Positions 52,893 through 62,054 of a stretch of 64,000 nucleotides of DNA are shown here, one piece after another (position 1 is the stretch's first letter; each line of letters opens with the position of its first letter). The DNA is from VAZQ01 sp963702695 (GTDB lineage: Bacteria; Pseudomonadota; Alphaproteobacteria; Rhizobiales; Xanthobacteraceae): the NCBI GenBank assembly GCA_963702695.1, contig CAVPDS010000007.1, forward strand, positions 1-64,000, given 5' to 3'. Under the pieces are notes generated by a model. That model did no database searches, was not told where the DNA came from, and was given only the letters and a program-made list of their open reading frames with translations. The translations under genes were made by a program, and so were the position numbers.

Positions 52893-54082
52893 CACCTCCG
52901 CGCCGGCGACAGGCCACGTGCCTTCGCGGCGCCTTCGAGGAAGCCGCGCACGATGGCGAGCAGTTCCGGCTCGTCGAGCAGGAACGCGTCGTGGCCCTTG
53001 TCGGTGACGATTTCCGCGAACGAGACGCGGGCGCCGCCGGCGTTGAGCGCATGCACGATCGCGCGCGAGTCCGAAGTCGGAAACAGCCAGTCGGAGGTGA
53101 ACGATATCACGCAGAAGCGCGTCGGCGTCGCCTTGAAGGCGCTGGCGAGTACGCCGTCATGATCCGCGGCAAGGTCGAAGTAATCCATTGCGCGCGTGAG
53201 ATAGAGATACGAATTGGCGTCAAAGCGCTCGACGAAGCTGATGCCCTGGTGGCGCAGATAGCTCTCCACCTGGAAATCGGCGTCGAAGGAAAACGTCGGG
53301 TTGTCGCGATCCTGGAACCGGCGGCCGAATTTCCGGTGCAGCGCCGCGTCGGAGAGGTAGGTGATGTGCGCCCCCATGCGCGCAACCGCGAGCCCGCGGT
53401 GCGGGCTGGTGCCCTCGCTGAAATAGCGGCCGCCGCGCCATTCCGGATCGGCCATCACCGCCTGCCGGCCGACCTCGTGGAAGGCGATGTTCTGCGCGGA
53501 GTGGCGGGTCGCGGCCGCGATCGGCAGCGCCGAAAACACACGCTCGGGATAGCTCGCCGCCCATTGCAGCACCTGCATGCCGCCCATCGAGCCGCCGGCC
53601 ACCGTGAACAGCGACTCGATGCCGAGATGGTCGAGCAGCATCGCCTGCGCCCGCACCATGTCGCGGATGGTGATGACGGGGAAATCGAGGCCCCAGGGCT
53701 GTCCGGTTCTGGGATCGGTCGAGGCCGGCCCCGTCGAGCCCATGCAGCCGCCGACCACATTTGGGCAGATCACGAAATAGCGCCCGGTGTCGATCGGGCG
53801 GCCCGGACCGACCATGGTCTCCCACCAGCCCGCCTTCTGCGTCACCGGATGCAGATTGGCGACGTGCTGGTCGCCGGTAAGCGCGTGACAGACCAGCACC
53901 GCGTTGCTGCGGTCGGCATTGAGCGCGCCGTAGGTCTGATAGGCGATCTGGAACGGGGACAATTCGACCCCGGCGTCGAGCTTGAGCGGCTTGTCGAGGC
54001 CGAATTCGACCACCCGCGAATGCGGGTGGTCCGCTTCGCGCGCGCGGCCGTTCACATCAATCAACGTGCTGGCCTCGACCAT
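52892..54082 (-). CDS. metX: homoserine O-acetyltransferase
   Basis: A 396-residue alpha/beta hydrolase enzyme that acetylates homoserine with acetyl-CoA. The nucleophile elbow is VAGGSMGGMQVLQWA, and the acid and base appear in ISFTSDWLFPTSDSRAI and TDKGHDAFLLDE. GCMGSTGPAS is the family's oxyanion region. metW follows with overlap. Confidence 0.95.
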   Translation of the reverse strand: MVEASTLIDVNGRAREADHPHSRVVEFGLDKPLKLDAGVELSPFQIAYQTYGALNADRSNAVLVCHALTGDQHVANLHPVTQKAGWWETMVGPGRPIDTGRYFVICPNVVGGCMGSTGPASTDPRTGQPWGLDFPVITIRDMVRAQAMLLDHLGIESLFTVAGGSMGGMQVLQWAASYPERVFSALPIAAATRHSAQNIAFHEVGRQAVMADPEWRGGRYFSEGTSPHRGLAVARMGAHITYLSDAALHRKFGRRFQDRDNPTFSFDADFQVESYLRHQGISFVERFDANSYLYLTRAMDYFDLAADHDGVLASAFKATPTRFCVISFTSDWLFPTSDSRAIVHALNAGGARVSFAEIVTDKGHDAFLLDEPELLAIVRGFLEGAAKARGLSPARR

Positions 54083-54268
54083 TCCTCACATCCGGGCGAA
54101 GCAAACTCGCCGACGACCTCGACCGATGAAAGCCTGAACGGTCGATGGGCTTAGATAGGCCGCTGACCACGCCTGTCAACGTTTTCTTTGCTTTCACCTG
54201 GGCTCGATTCTATCAATCCGGGCCGCTCCGGCGTTGATGGTGAGAGACAAAGCGCGAGTACGCAATCC

Positions 54269-55141
54269 ATGGCCGACGCGAAATCCGAAAGCTCCGGCAC
54301 GCCCGCGCTCGCAGACCTGCGGCGCGAGATCGACCGCATCGACAAATCCATGCATCGCCTGCTGATGGAACGGGGCGAAATCATCGACCGCCTGATCGCC
54401 GCCAAGCAATCACAGGAGACCGGCTCCGCGTTCCGGCCCGCCCGCGAGGCCGACATGATGCGCCGTCTCGTGGACCGCCACAAAGGCATCCTGCCGCTCG
54501 ACACCGCCGAGAGCATCTGGCGCGTCATCATTTCGACTTTCACTTACGTGCAGTCGCCGTTCTCGGTGCATGCCGACCTCTCGGCCGGCGACGCGCACAT
54601 GCGCGACAGCGCGCGTTTCCATTTCGGCTTCACCGTGCCGTTCGTGCCGCATATGGGCGCCGCCAGCGTCGTCGCCGCGGTCTCGGATTCGAAGGGCGAC
54701 CTTGGGCTCGTCCCCGCGTTCGCGGTGGCGGGCGCGGGCGCCTGGTGGAACGCGCTTGAATTCGACAGCGCGCCGAAGATCATCGCGCGGCTACCGTTCG
54801 TCGAGCGCGCCGATCACCCCGCGGCACTGCCGGTGTTCGTGATTTCGCGCGCCGCGGCCAACTCGATGGTGACCGAAGTCGAGGTCTGGAGCATCCGCGT
54901 CGCCGGCTGGAGCGCCGCGGCGGCGCACGCGGTAGCGCCTCACGCCGAACTGATCGCCGTGCCGGACAGTGCCTTCGACGGCGCGGCCCTGCTGGTATCG
55001 GTGCCGCAGGGCGGCCGCATCGCCGACATCACCGAGACCCTGGTGAAGGCCGGCACGTCGGTGCGTGCCACGGCCCTCGTCGGCAGCCACGCGACCCGCT
55101 ATAGGGTCCACGGCACGCGCCCGGTCCCGGCCGGGCGGTGA
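54269..55141 (+). CDS. chorismate mutase with extended C-terminal domain
   Basis: A 290-residue protein. The first 90 residues are an AroQ-type chorismate mutase (LADLRREIDRIDKSMHRLLM and ERGEIIDRLIAAKQ). The rest has two alpha/beta segments resembling a prephenate-dehydratase or binding-protein fold but without a clear TxR catalytic motif. It begins the aromatic amino acid cluster with hisC and tyrC on the same strand. ATG 54269 is chosen because the homology begins there. Confidence 0.85.
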   Translation: MADAKSESSGTPALADLRREIDRIDKSMHRLLMERGEIIDRLIAAKQSQETGSAFRPAREADMMRRLVDRHKGILPLDTAESIWRVIISTFTYVQSPFSVHADLSAGDAHMRDSARFHFGFTVPFVPHMGAASVVAAVSDSKGDLGLVPAFAVAGAGAWWNALEFDSAPKIIARLPFVERADHPAALPVFVISRAAANSMVTEVEVWSIRVAGWSAAAAHAVAPHAELIAVPDSAFDGAALLVSVPQGGRIADITETLVKAGTSVRATALVGSHATRYRVHGTRPVPAGR

Positions 55142-55150
55142 ATTTGGATC

Positions 55151-55237
55151 GTCATTGCCAAGCTTGACCCGGCAATCCATGCGGCGCTTCCGCCAGCGGC
55201 GAGCCTGCATGGATGCCCGGTCAAGCCCGGCATGACG
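55151..55237. repeat. dispersed palindrome
   Basis: GTCATTGCCAAGCTTGACCC pairs with GGTCAAGCCCGGCATGACG across a spacer with its own GCATGGAT/ATCCATGC pair. This class is frequent in the order. Confidence 0.8.
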
Positions 55238-55255
55238 CAGTTGTGAGGATTTGGA

Positions 55256-56362
55256 ATGTCCGCTGCGAAGCGTCCACGACCGCGTCCCGGCGTGCTCGAT
55301 ATCGATCCCTACGTTCCGGGCAAGAGCACCGCGCCGGGCGTCGCGCGGGTGTTCAAGCTGTCCTCGAACGAGACCCCGCTCGGGCCGAGCCCGCGAGCGA
55401 TCGCGGCCTATCGCGCGACGGCCGATCATTTGCAGGATTATCCCGACGGCTCGGCGCGGGCGCTGCGGGAAGCGATCGGCGGGGTCTTCGGACTTGATCC
55501 CGCCCGCATCGTCTGCGGCGCGGGCTCCGACGACCTGCTCAATCTATTGGCCGACGCCTATCTCGCCGACGGCGACGAGGCGATCTACACGACCCACGGC
55601 TTTGCCGTTTATCCGATCGCCACGCTCGGCTCCGGCGCCAAACCCGTGGTCGCCGCGGAGAAGAACTACACCGCCGACGTCGACGAAATCCTGGCGCTAG
55701 TGAGCGAGCGGACCAAGATCGTCTTCCTTGCCAATCCGAACAACCCGACCGGCACCTACGTGCCGTTCGACGAGATCAAGCGACTGCACCGCGGCCTGCC
55801 CCCGCATGTGCTGTTCGTGATCGATGCGGCCTACGCGGAATATGTCCGGCGCAACGATTACGAAACCGGCATCGAGCTGGTCGCCACGTCCGAGAACGTC
55901 GTGATGCTGCGGACGTTCTCGAAGATCTACGGGCTCGCGGCGCTGCGGCTCGGCTGGATGTACGGGCCGCCGCATGTGGTCGACGCAATCAACCGCATCC
56001 GCGGACCGTTCAACGTCAATTCGGCGGCGAGCGCGGCCGGCATCGCCGCCATCCAGGACCAGGCGCATGTGGAAACCGCACGCGCGTACAACGAGTGCTG
56101 GCTCGGCTGGCTCACCGAGGAAATCGGCAAGCTCGGGCTCGAAGTAACACCGAGCGTCGCCAACTTCGTGCTGATCCACTTCCCGAAGACGAAAGGCCAC
56201 ACCGCAGAAGAGGCGGACGCTTTCCTGATGAAACGCGGACTGATCGTGCGCCGGGTTGTGTCTTATCACTTGCCGGACGCGCTGCGGATGACGGTCGGCA
56301 CCGAGGAGGCAAACCGGCTGGTGGTCGGCGCGCTCGCGGAGTTCATGGGGCGCAAGGCGTGA
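55256..56362 (+). CDS. hisC: histidinol-phosphate aminotransferase
   Basis: A 368-residue PLP enzyme. The pyridoxal lysine is in TFSKIYGLAALRLGWMYG, with the Asn-Pro-Thr loop VFLANPNNPTGTYV and the substrate-binding N-terminus VFKLSSNETPLGPSP. It may also transaminate prephenate or arogenate, since it lies between chorismate mutase and tyrC. The stop overlaps the tyrC start by four bases. Confidence 0.95.
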   Translation: MSAAKRPRPRPGVLDIDPYVPGKSTAPGVARVFKLSSNETPLGPSPRAIAAYRATADHLQDYPDGSARALREAIGGVFGLDPARIVCGAGSDDLLNLLADAYLADGDEAIYTTHGFAVYPIATLGSGAKPVVAAEKNYTADVDEILALVSERTKIVFLANPNNPTGTYVPFDEIKRLHRGLPPHVLFVIDAAYAEYVRRNDYETGIELVATSENVVMLRTFSKIYGLAALRLGWMYGPPHVVDAINRIRGPFNVNSAASAAGIAAIQDQAHVETARAYNECWLGWLTEEIGKLGLEVTPSVANFVLIHFPKTKGHTAEEADAFLMKRGLIVRRVVSYHLPDALRMTVGTEEANRLVVGALAEFMGRKA

Positions 56363-57321
56363 CCGCGCCGCTCTACAATCGCCTGGCGCTGATCGGCGTC
56401 GGCCTGATCGGCTCCTCGATCGCCCGCGCCGCCCGCGCGCAGGGACTGGTGCACGCGATCAGCGCCACCGCCCGCTCGGCGGCGACGCGCCGCCGCGTGG
56501 CCGAGCTCGGCCTTGCCGACCAGGTGACCGAAACCAGCGCGGCGGCGGTCGAAGGCGCCGATCTCGTGATCGTCTGCACGCCGGTCGGCGCCTGCGGGCC
56601 GATCGCGCAGGAGATCGCACCGCATCTGATGTCGGGCGCCACGGTCTCGGATGTCGGCTCGGTCAAAGGCGCAGTGGTGCGGGACATGGCGCCGCACCTG
56701 CCGGCGGGTGTTCACTTCGTGCCGGCGCATCCGGTCGCGGGAACTGAATATTCCGGACCCGACGCGGGCTTCGCCGAGCTGTTCGTCAATCGCTGGTGCA
56801 TCCTGACGCCGCCGGGAAACGTCGACACAGACGCGATCAATCGCCTTGCTGCGTTCTGGCGCGCACTTGGAGCAAATGTCGCGACGATGTCGGCCGATCA
56901 CCACGACCTCGTGCTGGCGGTGACCAGCCACCTGCCGCACCTTATCGCCTACACGATCGTCGGTACCGCGGATGAGCTCTCGCAGGTGACGCGCTCGGAG
57001 GTGCTGCAATTCTCCGCCGGCGGCTTCCGCGATTTCACCCGCATCGCGGCGTCCGATCCGACCATGTGGCGCGACATCTTTCTCGCCAACAAGGACGCCG
57101 TGCTCGAAATGCTCGGACGCTTCAACGAGGATGTATCGGCGCTCACCCGCGCGATCCGGCGCGGCGACGGCGACGCCCTGTTCGATCACTTCACGCGGAC
57201 GCGCGCGATCCGCAAAGGCATCGTCGACATCGGCCAGGATTCGCCGGCGCCCGATTTCGGCCGCCCACATCCGGGCCTGGCGCCCGAACCGTTGCCGCGG
57301 CCTTATGCGGCGGAGGACTGA
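56359..57321 (+). CDS. tyrC: prephenate/arogenate dehydrogenase
   Basis: A 320-residue NAD(P)-dependent enzyme from GTG 56359, overlapping the hisC stop. The cofactor loop is LALIGVGLIGSSIARAARA and the substrate-binding region includes VHFVPAHPVAGTEYSGP and the His of LAVTSHLPHLIAYTIV. It converts prephenate or arogenate in tyrosine synthesis. Confidence 0.95.
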   Translation: MTAPLYNRLALIGVGLIGSSIARAARAQGLVHAISATARSAATRRRVAELGLADQVTETSAAAVEGADLVIVCTPVGACGPIAQEIAPHLMSGATVSDVGSVKGAVVRDMAPHLPAGVHFVPAHPVAGTEYSGPDAGFAELFVNRWCILTPPGNVDTDAINRLAAFWRALGANVATMSADHHDLVLAVTSHLPHLIAYTIVGTADELSQVTRSEVLQFSAGGFRDFTRIAASDPTMWRDIFLANKDAVLEMLGRFNEDVSALTRAIRRGDGDALFDHFTRTRAIRKGIVDIGQDSPAPDFGRPHPGLAPEPLPRPYAAED

Positions 57322-57329
57322 CGCGGCGC

Positions 57330-58466
57330 TCAAAACAGCGGCTGGAGGCGGCCGAGCGGAATGGGGCCGAGAAACGCGGCGCCATCGTTGAAGCGGAGCG
57401 GCAGGGTGACCGCCGGCTTGCCCTCGAGGGTCGTCTTCTGACCGAGCGCACCTAGTCCAGCGATGATGCTGGGGGCGGCATTCTGGCGCGCGATCGCGCC
57501 TAATCCGGGCATCAGCCGATCGAGCGCATTGATGGTCGAGCCGACCTTGCCCTGCGCCATCATCTGATCGACGTCGAGCTTCTGCAGTACCTTTTCGATA
57601 TTCACCAGCGTGAGCTGGAGCTGGCCGTCGAGGCCCCCGCGCGCGGTGAGGCCGAGCATGCCGGCGCCTGTGGCGATGACGTCGCCCTGCTGCACGCGGG
57701 CCTTGGTGATTTCGAGACTGCCGCCCTGCGCCTGCCATTCGCGCAGCCGCACCGGCAGAGGTTTGGGCGTAAAGTCGGTGATGCCGCTTACCAGCGCGGT
57801 GATTTCAGCATCGATTGGCTCGGCGACCAGCGGATGCATGTCCGGCATCACGGCCGCGACGAGGCGGATGACGGTTTCGATCGCTGGGTTCGGACCGCTC
57901 GAACCCGGAACCGGACGGCCGTGCAGTTCGAAGTGCTCCGCGTGCGCCTCGATCTGACTGCCGCCGTCCGGCGTGAAGCTCAGCGTCGGCGCGTCGAGCA
58001 CCACCGATGCCGTTTCGACCGGGATGCCGGTCGGATTGGAGAGCTGGCCACGCACGCTGGCCTGGCCGAGCTTCCAGGTGACCGTCGTGTTCGCCTGGCC
58101 ACGCTCGGACATGGTCAGCGGGCCGGTGAACTCGCTGATCAGCAGCGTCGGATCATAGACCTGCAGCGCGGCCAGCACGGCCGGCAGCTTCAGGTTGACG
58201 GCGAGATTGCCAGTGAATTGCTGGCCGAAATCGTTGCAACGCACCTCGATCCGGAATGGAAATCCCTCGATCGACTGGGAGCCGCAGGTCTGGATGCGGC
58301 CCGCCTTCGCCTCGCGCTCGCGCCAGGCAGCGATGACGGTCTCGGCCTTCGACGCGGCGTAGAACCAGAAGCCGGTCCATCCCGCCGCCAGCACGAGCAC
58401 CAGGATTAACGGTGCAAACACCGGCCAGCGCCGCCGCCGGCGCGGGGTTTCGTCGGGATATCGCAT
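57330..58466 (-). CDS. DUF2125 family exported protein
   Basis: A 378-residue protein from ATG 58466, with AAGGAG upstream. Basic start then a hydrophobic span (VFAPLILVLVLAAGWTGFWF) anchors or exports it. The rest is beta-rich with CGSQSIEGFPFRIEVRCND, the typical beginning of the DUF2125 domain. No enzyme motif. It is convergent with tyrC and divergent from the ChaC-like gene, a common arrangement in Hyphomicrobiales. Confidence 0.9.
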   Translation of the reverse strand: MRYPDETPRRRRRWPVFAPLILVLVLAAGWTGFWFYAASKAETVIAAWREREAKAGRIQTCGSQSIEGFPFRIEVRCNDFGQQFTGNLAVNLKLPAVLAALQVYDPTLLISEFTGPLTMSERGQANTTVTWKLGQASVRGQLSNPTGIPVETASVVLDAPTLSFTPDGGSQIEAHAEHFELHGRPVPGSSGPNPAIETVIRLVAAVMPDMHPLVAEPIDAEITALVSGITDFTPKPLPVRLREWQAQGGSLEITKARVQQGDVIATGAGMLGLTARGGLDGQLQLTLVNIEKVLQKLDVDQMMAQGKVGSTINALDRLMPGLGAIARQNAAPSIIAGLGALGQKTTLEGKPAVTLPLRFNDGAAFLGPIPLGRLQPLF

Positions 58467-58610
58467 CAAAAGGGCTCCTTGCGCGACCGGCGCGCCCCTT
58501 CCAAGCCCCCTGATTGCGGCGTTTCGGAGGTGGCATGATCCGCAACCCCCTACCGCGCCGGGCGCCTGAGTCGGTGCTCCCCTTTCCGCCGAGCGTGCTT
58601 TAGATGGTAC

Positions 58611-59192
58611 ATGGACGCGACGACCGATCAAGGCTCCGACGACTTCTGGGTGTTCGGCTACGGCTCGCTGATGTGGCGGCCGGGCTTCGATTTTCTCGAG
58701 CGCACCGATGCCCGGCTGATCGGGGCGCACCGGGCGCTCTGCGTCTATTCCTTCGTGCACCGCGGTACGCCGGAGCGACCGGGGCTGGTGCTGGGCCTCG
58801 ATCGCGGCGGCAACTGCCGCGGCGTCGCCTTCCGCGTGGCCGCGGCGGCGCGGACCGCGACCATCGCCTATCTGCGGGCGCGCGAGCAGGCCACCATGGT
58901 CTACCGCGAGTGCTGGCGACGCATCTGGCTGGCCAATGATCGCGCCCGCGCGGTATCAGCGCTGTGCTACATGGTCGATCGCAGCCATCCGCAATATGCC
59001 GGGCGGCTGACGCTCGATCAGCAACTGCATTTCGTCCGCCAGGGCCATGGCCAGTCGGGCGTGAACCGGGACTACGTCGTCGCCACCGTCGCGGCGCTGG
59101 AGCAACTCGGCTACCGCGAGACCGAGCTGCACCTGCTGGCGGAGCGGCTCAAGGGGCTGCATAAAGCGCCGGCGAGCGCGGCCGCGACCTGA
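58611..59192 (+). CDS. ChaC-like gamma-glutamylcyclotransferase
   Basis: A 193-residue enzyme acting on glutathione to give 5-oxoproline and Cys-Gly. The substrate loop FWVFGYGSLMWRPGF and the following LIGAHRALCVYS are family marks; TMVYRECWRRIW is near the active glutamate region. It lies on the opposite strand to DUF2125 and ahead of nadC. Confidence 0.9.
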   Translation: MDATTDQGSDDFWVFGYGSLMWRPGFDFLERTDARLIGAHRALCVYSFVHRGTPERPGLVLGLDRGGNCRGVAFRVAAAARTATIAYLRAREQATMVYRECWRRIWLANDRARAVSALCYMVDRSHPQYAGRLTLDQQLHFVRQGHGQSGVNRDYVVATVAALEQLGYRETELHLLAERLKGLHKAPASAAAT

Positions 59193-59224
59193 TCACCACA
59201 ACAGACGTACGCGAGCAACGAACG

Positions 59225-60094
59225 ATGAACTCTCTCCTCTGCCCCGACGCCTTCCTATCCCTGCTCGAAATCGACGCGGCGGTCACCCGCACGCTGGCAG
59301 AGGACCTCGGCCGCGCCGGCGATATCACTTCGATCGCGACTATTCCGGAGGATACCAAGGCGCGCGCCGTCGTGGTGGCGCGCAAGGCCGGTGTGATTTC
59401 CGGACTGCCGCTTGTCGCCGCGACATTCCGCAAGCTGGCGCCGGAAACGGAGATCGCAGCGCATGTGCGCGATGGCGTGAGCGTCGTTGCAAAGACCACG
59501 CTGATGCACATCAACGGTCCTGCTCGTGCGGTGCTGGCGGCAGAGCGCGCCGCGCTCAATCTGATCGGCCATCTCTCGGGCGTGGCCACGGCGACGCACG
59601 AATTCGTCCGCCGCGTCGCGGACACGAAACTTCGCGTCTGCTGCACGCGCAAGACCACGCCCGGCCTGCGCGCGCTCGAAAAATACGCGGTGCGATGCGG
59701 CGGCGGTTTCAACCATCGCTTCGGTCTCGACGACGCCGTGCTGATCAAGGACAACCACATCGCCGTCGCCGGCGGCGTGCGCGCCGTGCTGGAACGGGCC
59801 CGCGCCAAGGTCGGACATCTCGTCAAGATCGAGATCGAGGTCGACAACCTCGATCAGCTCGCGGACGTGATCGACACCGGGCTCGCCGACGTGGTGCTGC
59901 TCGACAACATGGACGCCGCCAATCTGCGCAAGGCTGTCGGGATGGTGGCGGGCCGGCTCGTCATCGAGGCTTCCGGCGGCATCACGCTCGAGAACATCGC
60001 CGGGATCGCCGCAACAGGCGTCGACTATGCGTCCTCGGGCTGGATCACGCACTCGGCGCCCAACCTCGACGTCGCCCTCGACATCGAGATGTGA
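59225..60094 (+). CDS. nadC: nicotinate-nucleotide diphosphorylase (carboxylating)
   Basis: A 289-residue enzyme forming nicotinate mononucleotide from quinolinate and PRPP in NAD synthesis. Marks are EDLGRAGDITSIAT, CTRKTTPGLRALEKYAVRCG and FGLDDAVLIKDNH with the active Lys. The C-terminal phosphate loop EASGGITLENI is intact. nadA and nadB are not in the window. Confidence 0.96.
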   Translation: MNSLLCPDAFLSLLEIDAAVTRTLAEDLGRAGDITSIATIPEDTKARAVVVARKAGVISGLPLVAATFRKLAPETEIAAHVRDGVSVVAKTTLMHINGPARAVLAAERAALNLIGHLSGVATATHEFVRRVADTKLRVCCTRKTTPGLRALEKYAVRCGGGFNHRFGLDDAVLIKDNHIAVAGGVRAVLERARAKVGHLVKIEIEVDNLDQLADVIDTGLADVVLLDNMDAANLRKAVGMVAGRLVIEASGGITLENIAGIAATGVDYASSGWITHSAPNLDVALDIEM

Positions 60095-60108
60095 AAAGTC
60101 TCAAAGCC

Positions 60109-61674
60109 TCACAGCTTCCGCGCCGCTTCGGCGGTCGCCGCGGCGTCGCCCCAGGCGGGCGCGTTGGCGCCGTCGCCCCAGCGCCGCGGCCGATAGAAGG
60201 TGTGGACGCCGAGCCGGTACATCTTGGTCATTTCACGCACCCAACCCGGATGCACCCAGTAGGCGTGGTAGTGCGTGGCCTTGCCGACCTCGGGAAGCCA
60301 CAGCTTGCCGTCGAGCGTGAGCGTCGCGATCTTCTTGGCGCGCTCCATGGCGTCCGGCTCGCGCACAACATCGCGGATCCCGTCGCATGCGAAGGTGAAC
60401 TGGCACCGCAGGTGGCGTTTGGCGTTCTGGTAGACGACGCCGCAGATCGTGTGCGGGTAATAGCCGGAGAACGCGCGGTTCACGACCACCTGCGCGACCG
60501 CGATCTGGCCCCGCACGGGCTCGCCGCGCGCTTCGAAATAGATCGCCTCGGCGAGACACTTCTCGGCTTTGGCGCGGCCCTTATCGTCAAGCTGCAATCG
60601 CTCCGCCGGGCTCATCGGGCGCTGGCCTTCGCCGGTGACTTGACCCTTGGGGGCGATCGTCTCGCCGCTCTTCGGCGGCTCGGCCGATGGCGTGTCGGCA
60701 GGCGGTGTCAGGGCCGCCAGCTTCACCTCAGGCTCGGCTGGCGCCGTCTCCGGCTCGGCCGCCGCGATTGCTGGATCGGGCTCCGGCGCCGCTTTCAGCG
60801 TCGGTTCCTCGCCAGCGGCCCAGGTCTCGAAACCGCTCGAATCGCCCATGGGCTCCACCCCGAAGTAGAGCCGCGTCCGGCGCGTCGCCGGATCGACTTC
60901 ATCCGGGGCCGCCGCGAACGCCATCATGGCTGGCTCGGCCGACCCCTCGCTTGCTTCGTTCGCGTCCTCGAGTGAATGCGCGTCGAGCGAGTAGGCCGGC
61001 GAAATGTCCGGTGCGGCAGGGTTGACGTGGGCCAGCGTATAGCTCGCCGGCGCGTGCTCGTCCGTTGGCGACGCTTGCGACTCTGCGGGCTGGTCGGGCG
61101 GCGCCTCCGATTCTTTCGCGGGCGCGGGCTGGTCGTGCGGCTCCAGCGTTGTCTCGGTGCTGGCCTGCGCCGGCGGCAAATCCGCCAGCGGCGGCGGATC
61201 GGACTCGGGACGCGCATCAAGGCGATCGCCCTTGAGGCGGCGATCCGGCCGCAGCCCCGACGGCGAAGGCTCCGCATCCTGCGACGGCGCGTCGAGGCGA
61301 CTGCCCTTGAGCGTCCGGTCGACCACCGGCATCGTGCCGGCTGATGGATCATCAATCAGGATGTTGCCCAACACCCGGTCGCGGATCGAGCCGGTGATGT
61401 CGGCGTTGCTGGTATCGAGGCCCGCCAGCATGTAGCCCAGCGAAGCCGGCATGGCCGTGCTGATCTGCGGGAAGCTGAACGTCGCTACTTGAATGGCGCT
61501 GAACGGAGAGGCGATGCCATGGTCCCGCGCTTGCTCGGCCAAGGCCGGCTGGCGGGCGATCAAGGCGGCGAGATCCTGCTGGCCGATGTCATCCGTCATC
61601 AGCAGCAGGGCGAGAACGCCAAGGCCGAAGGGGGCAAAACGACCGCCCTTCGGCCTGTTACGCGACGCAACCAT
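60109..61674 (-). CDS. SleB-type cell wall hydrolase with long disordered region
   Basis: About 521 residues from ATG 61674. The N-terminus has a hydrophobic stretch (FGLGVLALLLM) acting as anchor or leader. Residues about 110-370 are Pro/Ala/Glu-rich and probably disordered. The C-terminal 140 residues form the hydrolase_2 (SleB) domain: CLAEAIYFEARGEPVRGQIA, VVNRAFSGYYPHTICGVVYQ and the QFTFACDG end, with the catalytic Glu in YFEARGE. It cuts peptidoglycan. Confidence 0.9.
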   Translation of the reverse strand: MVASRNRPKGGRFAPFGLGVLALLLMTDDIGQQDLAALIARQPALAEQARDHGIASPFSAIQVATFSFPQISTAMPASLGYMLAGLDTSNADITGSIRDRVLGNILIDDPSAGTMPVVDRTLKGSRLDAPSQDAEPSPSGLRPDRRLKGDRLDARPESDPPPLADLPPAQASTETTLEPHDQPAPAKESEAPPDQPAESQASPTDEHAPASYTLAHVNPAAPDISPAYSLDAHSLEDANEASEGSAEPAMMAFAAAPDEVDPATRRTRLYFGVEPMGDSSGFETWAAGEEPTLKAAPEPDPAIAAAEPETAPAEPEVKLAALTPPADTPSAEPPKSGETIAPKGQVTGEGQRPMSPAERLQLDDKGRAKAEKCLAEAIYFEARGEPVRGQIAVAQVVVNRAFSGYYPHTICGVVYQNAKRHLRCQFTFACDGIRDVVREPDAMERAKKIATLTLDGKLWLPEVGKATHYHAYWVHPGWVREMTKMYRLGVHTFYRPRRWGDGANAPAWGDAAATAEAARKL

Positions 61675-62054
61675 CAAACGCTCACGCTACGCAACGCAAC
61701 ACTGACACAACGCTACACAACGCATACTCGTGATCGCCACACGACGCAGATGCCACGCAAATGCGACGGTTGGAATTTTTGCCGCATTAACGTTGCGATC
61801 GAGTTAATGCGCGCGCTGACCCGCGTGACAAGAAAACAAAACGCCGGCAGCGGGTATTTCCAGGCCTGCAGGTGGTCTTGCAAGGATCGCCGCCAGTGAT
61901 CGCCGCGCAGATGATGAACCCCCGGATCAAGAACACGATGACTGCAATCAGCGACGTGAAGTGAAAGTCGTCCGGCGCCGTTCGGCCTGCCGCCGAGCAC
62001 CGTCGAAAAGTCCTGGCACGTGGCAGGAAGGCGGAAGACCCGGCCAAGGCAAGC
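61675..62054. repeat. repeat-bearing gap upstream of the hydrolase gene
   Basis: Two copies of ACGCTAC(G/A)CAACGCA at 61684-61698 and 61710-61724, with further CAACGC and ACGCAA words around them, lie in the promoter region of the SleB gene. From 61760 to 62054 I see no gene. Confidence 0.6.

Noticed and set aside
56266..57738. Minus-strand frame of 490 codons
   Set aside because: Antisense of tyrC, with Arg/Asp/Ala-rich shadow composition.
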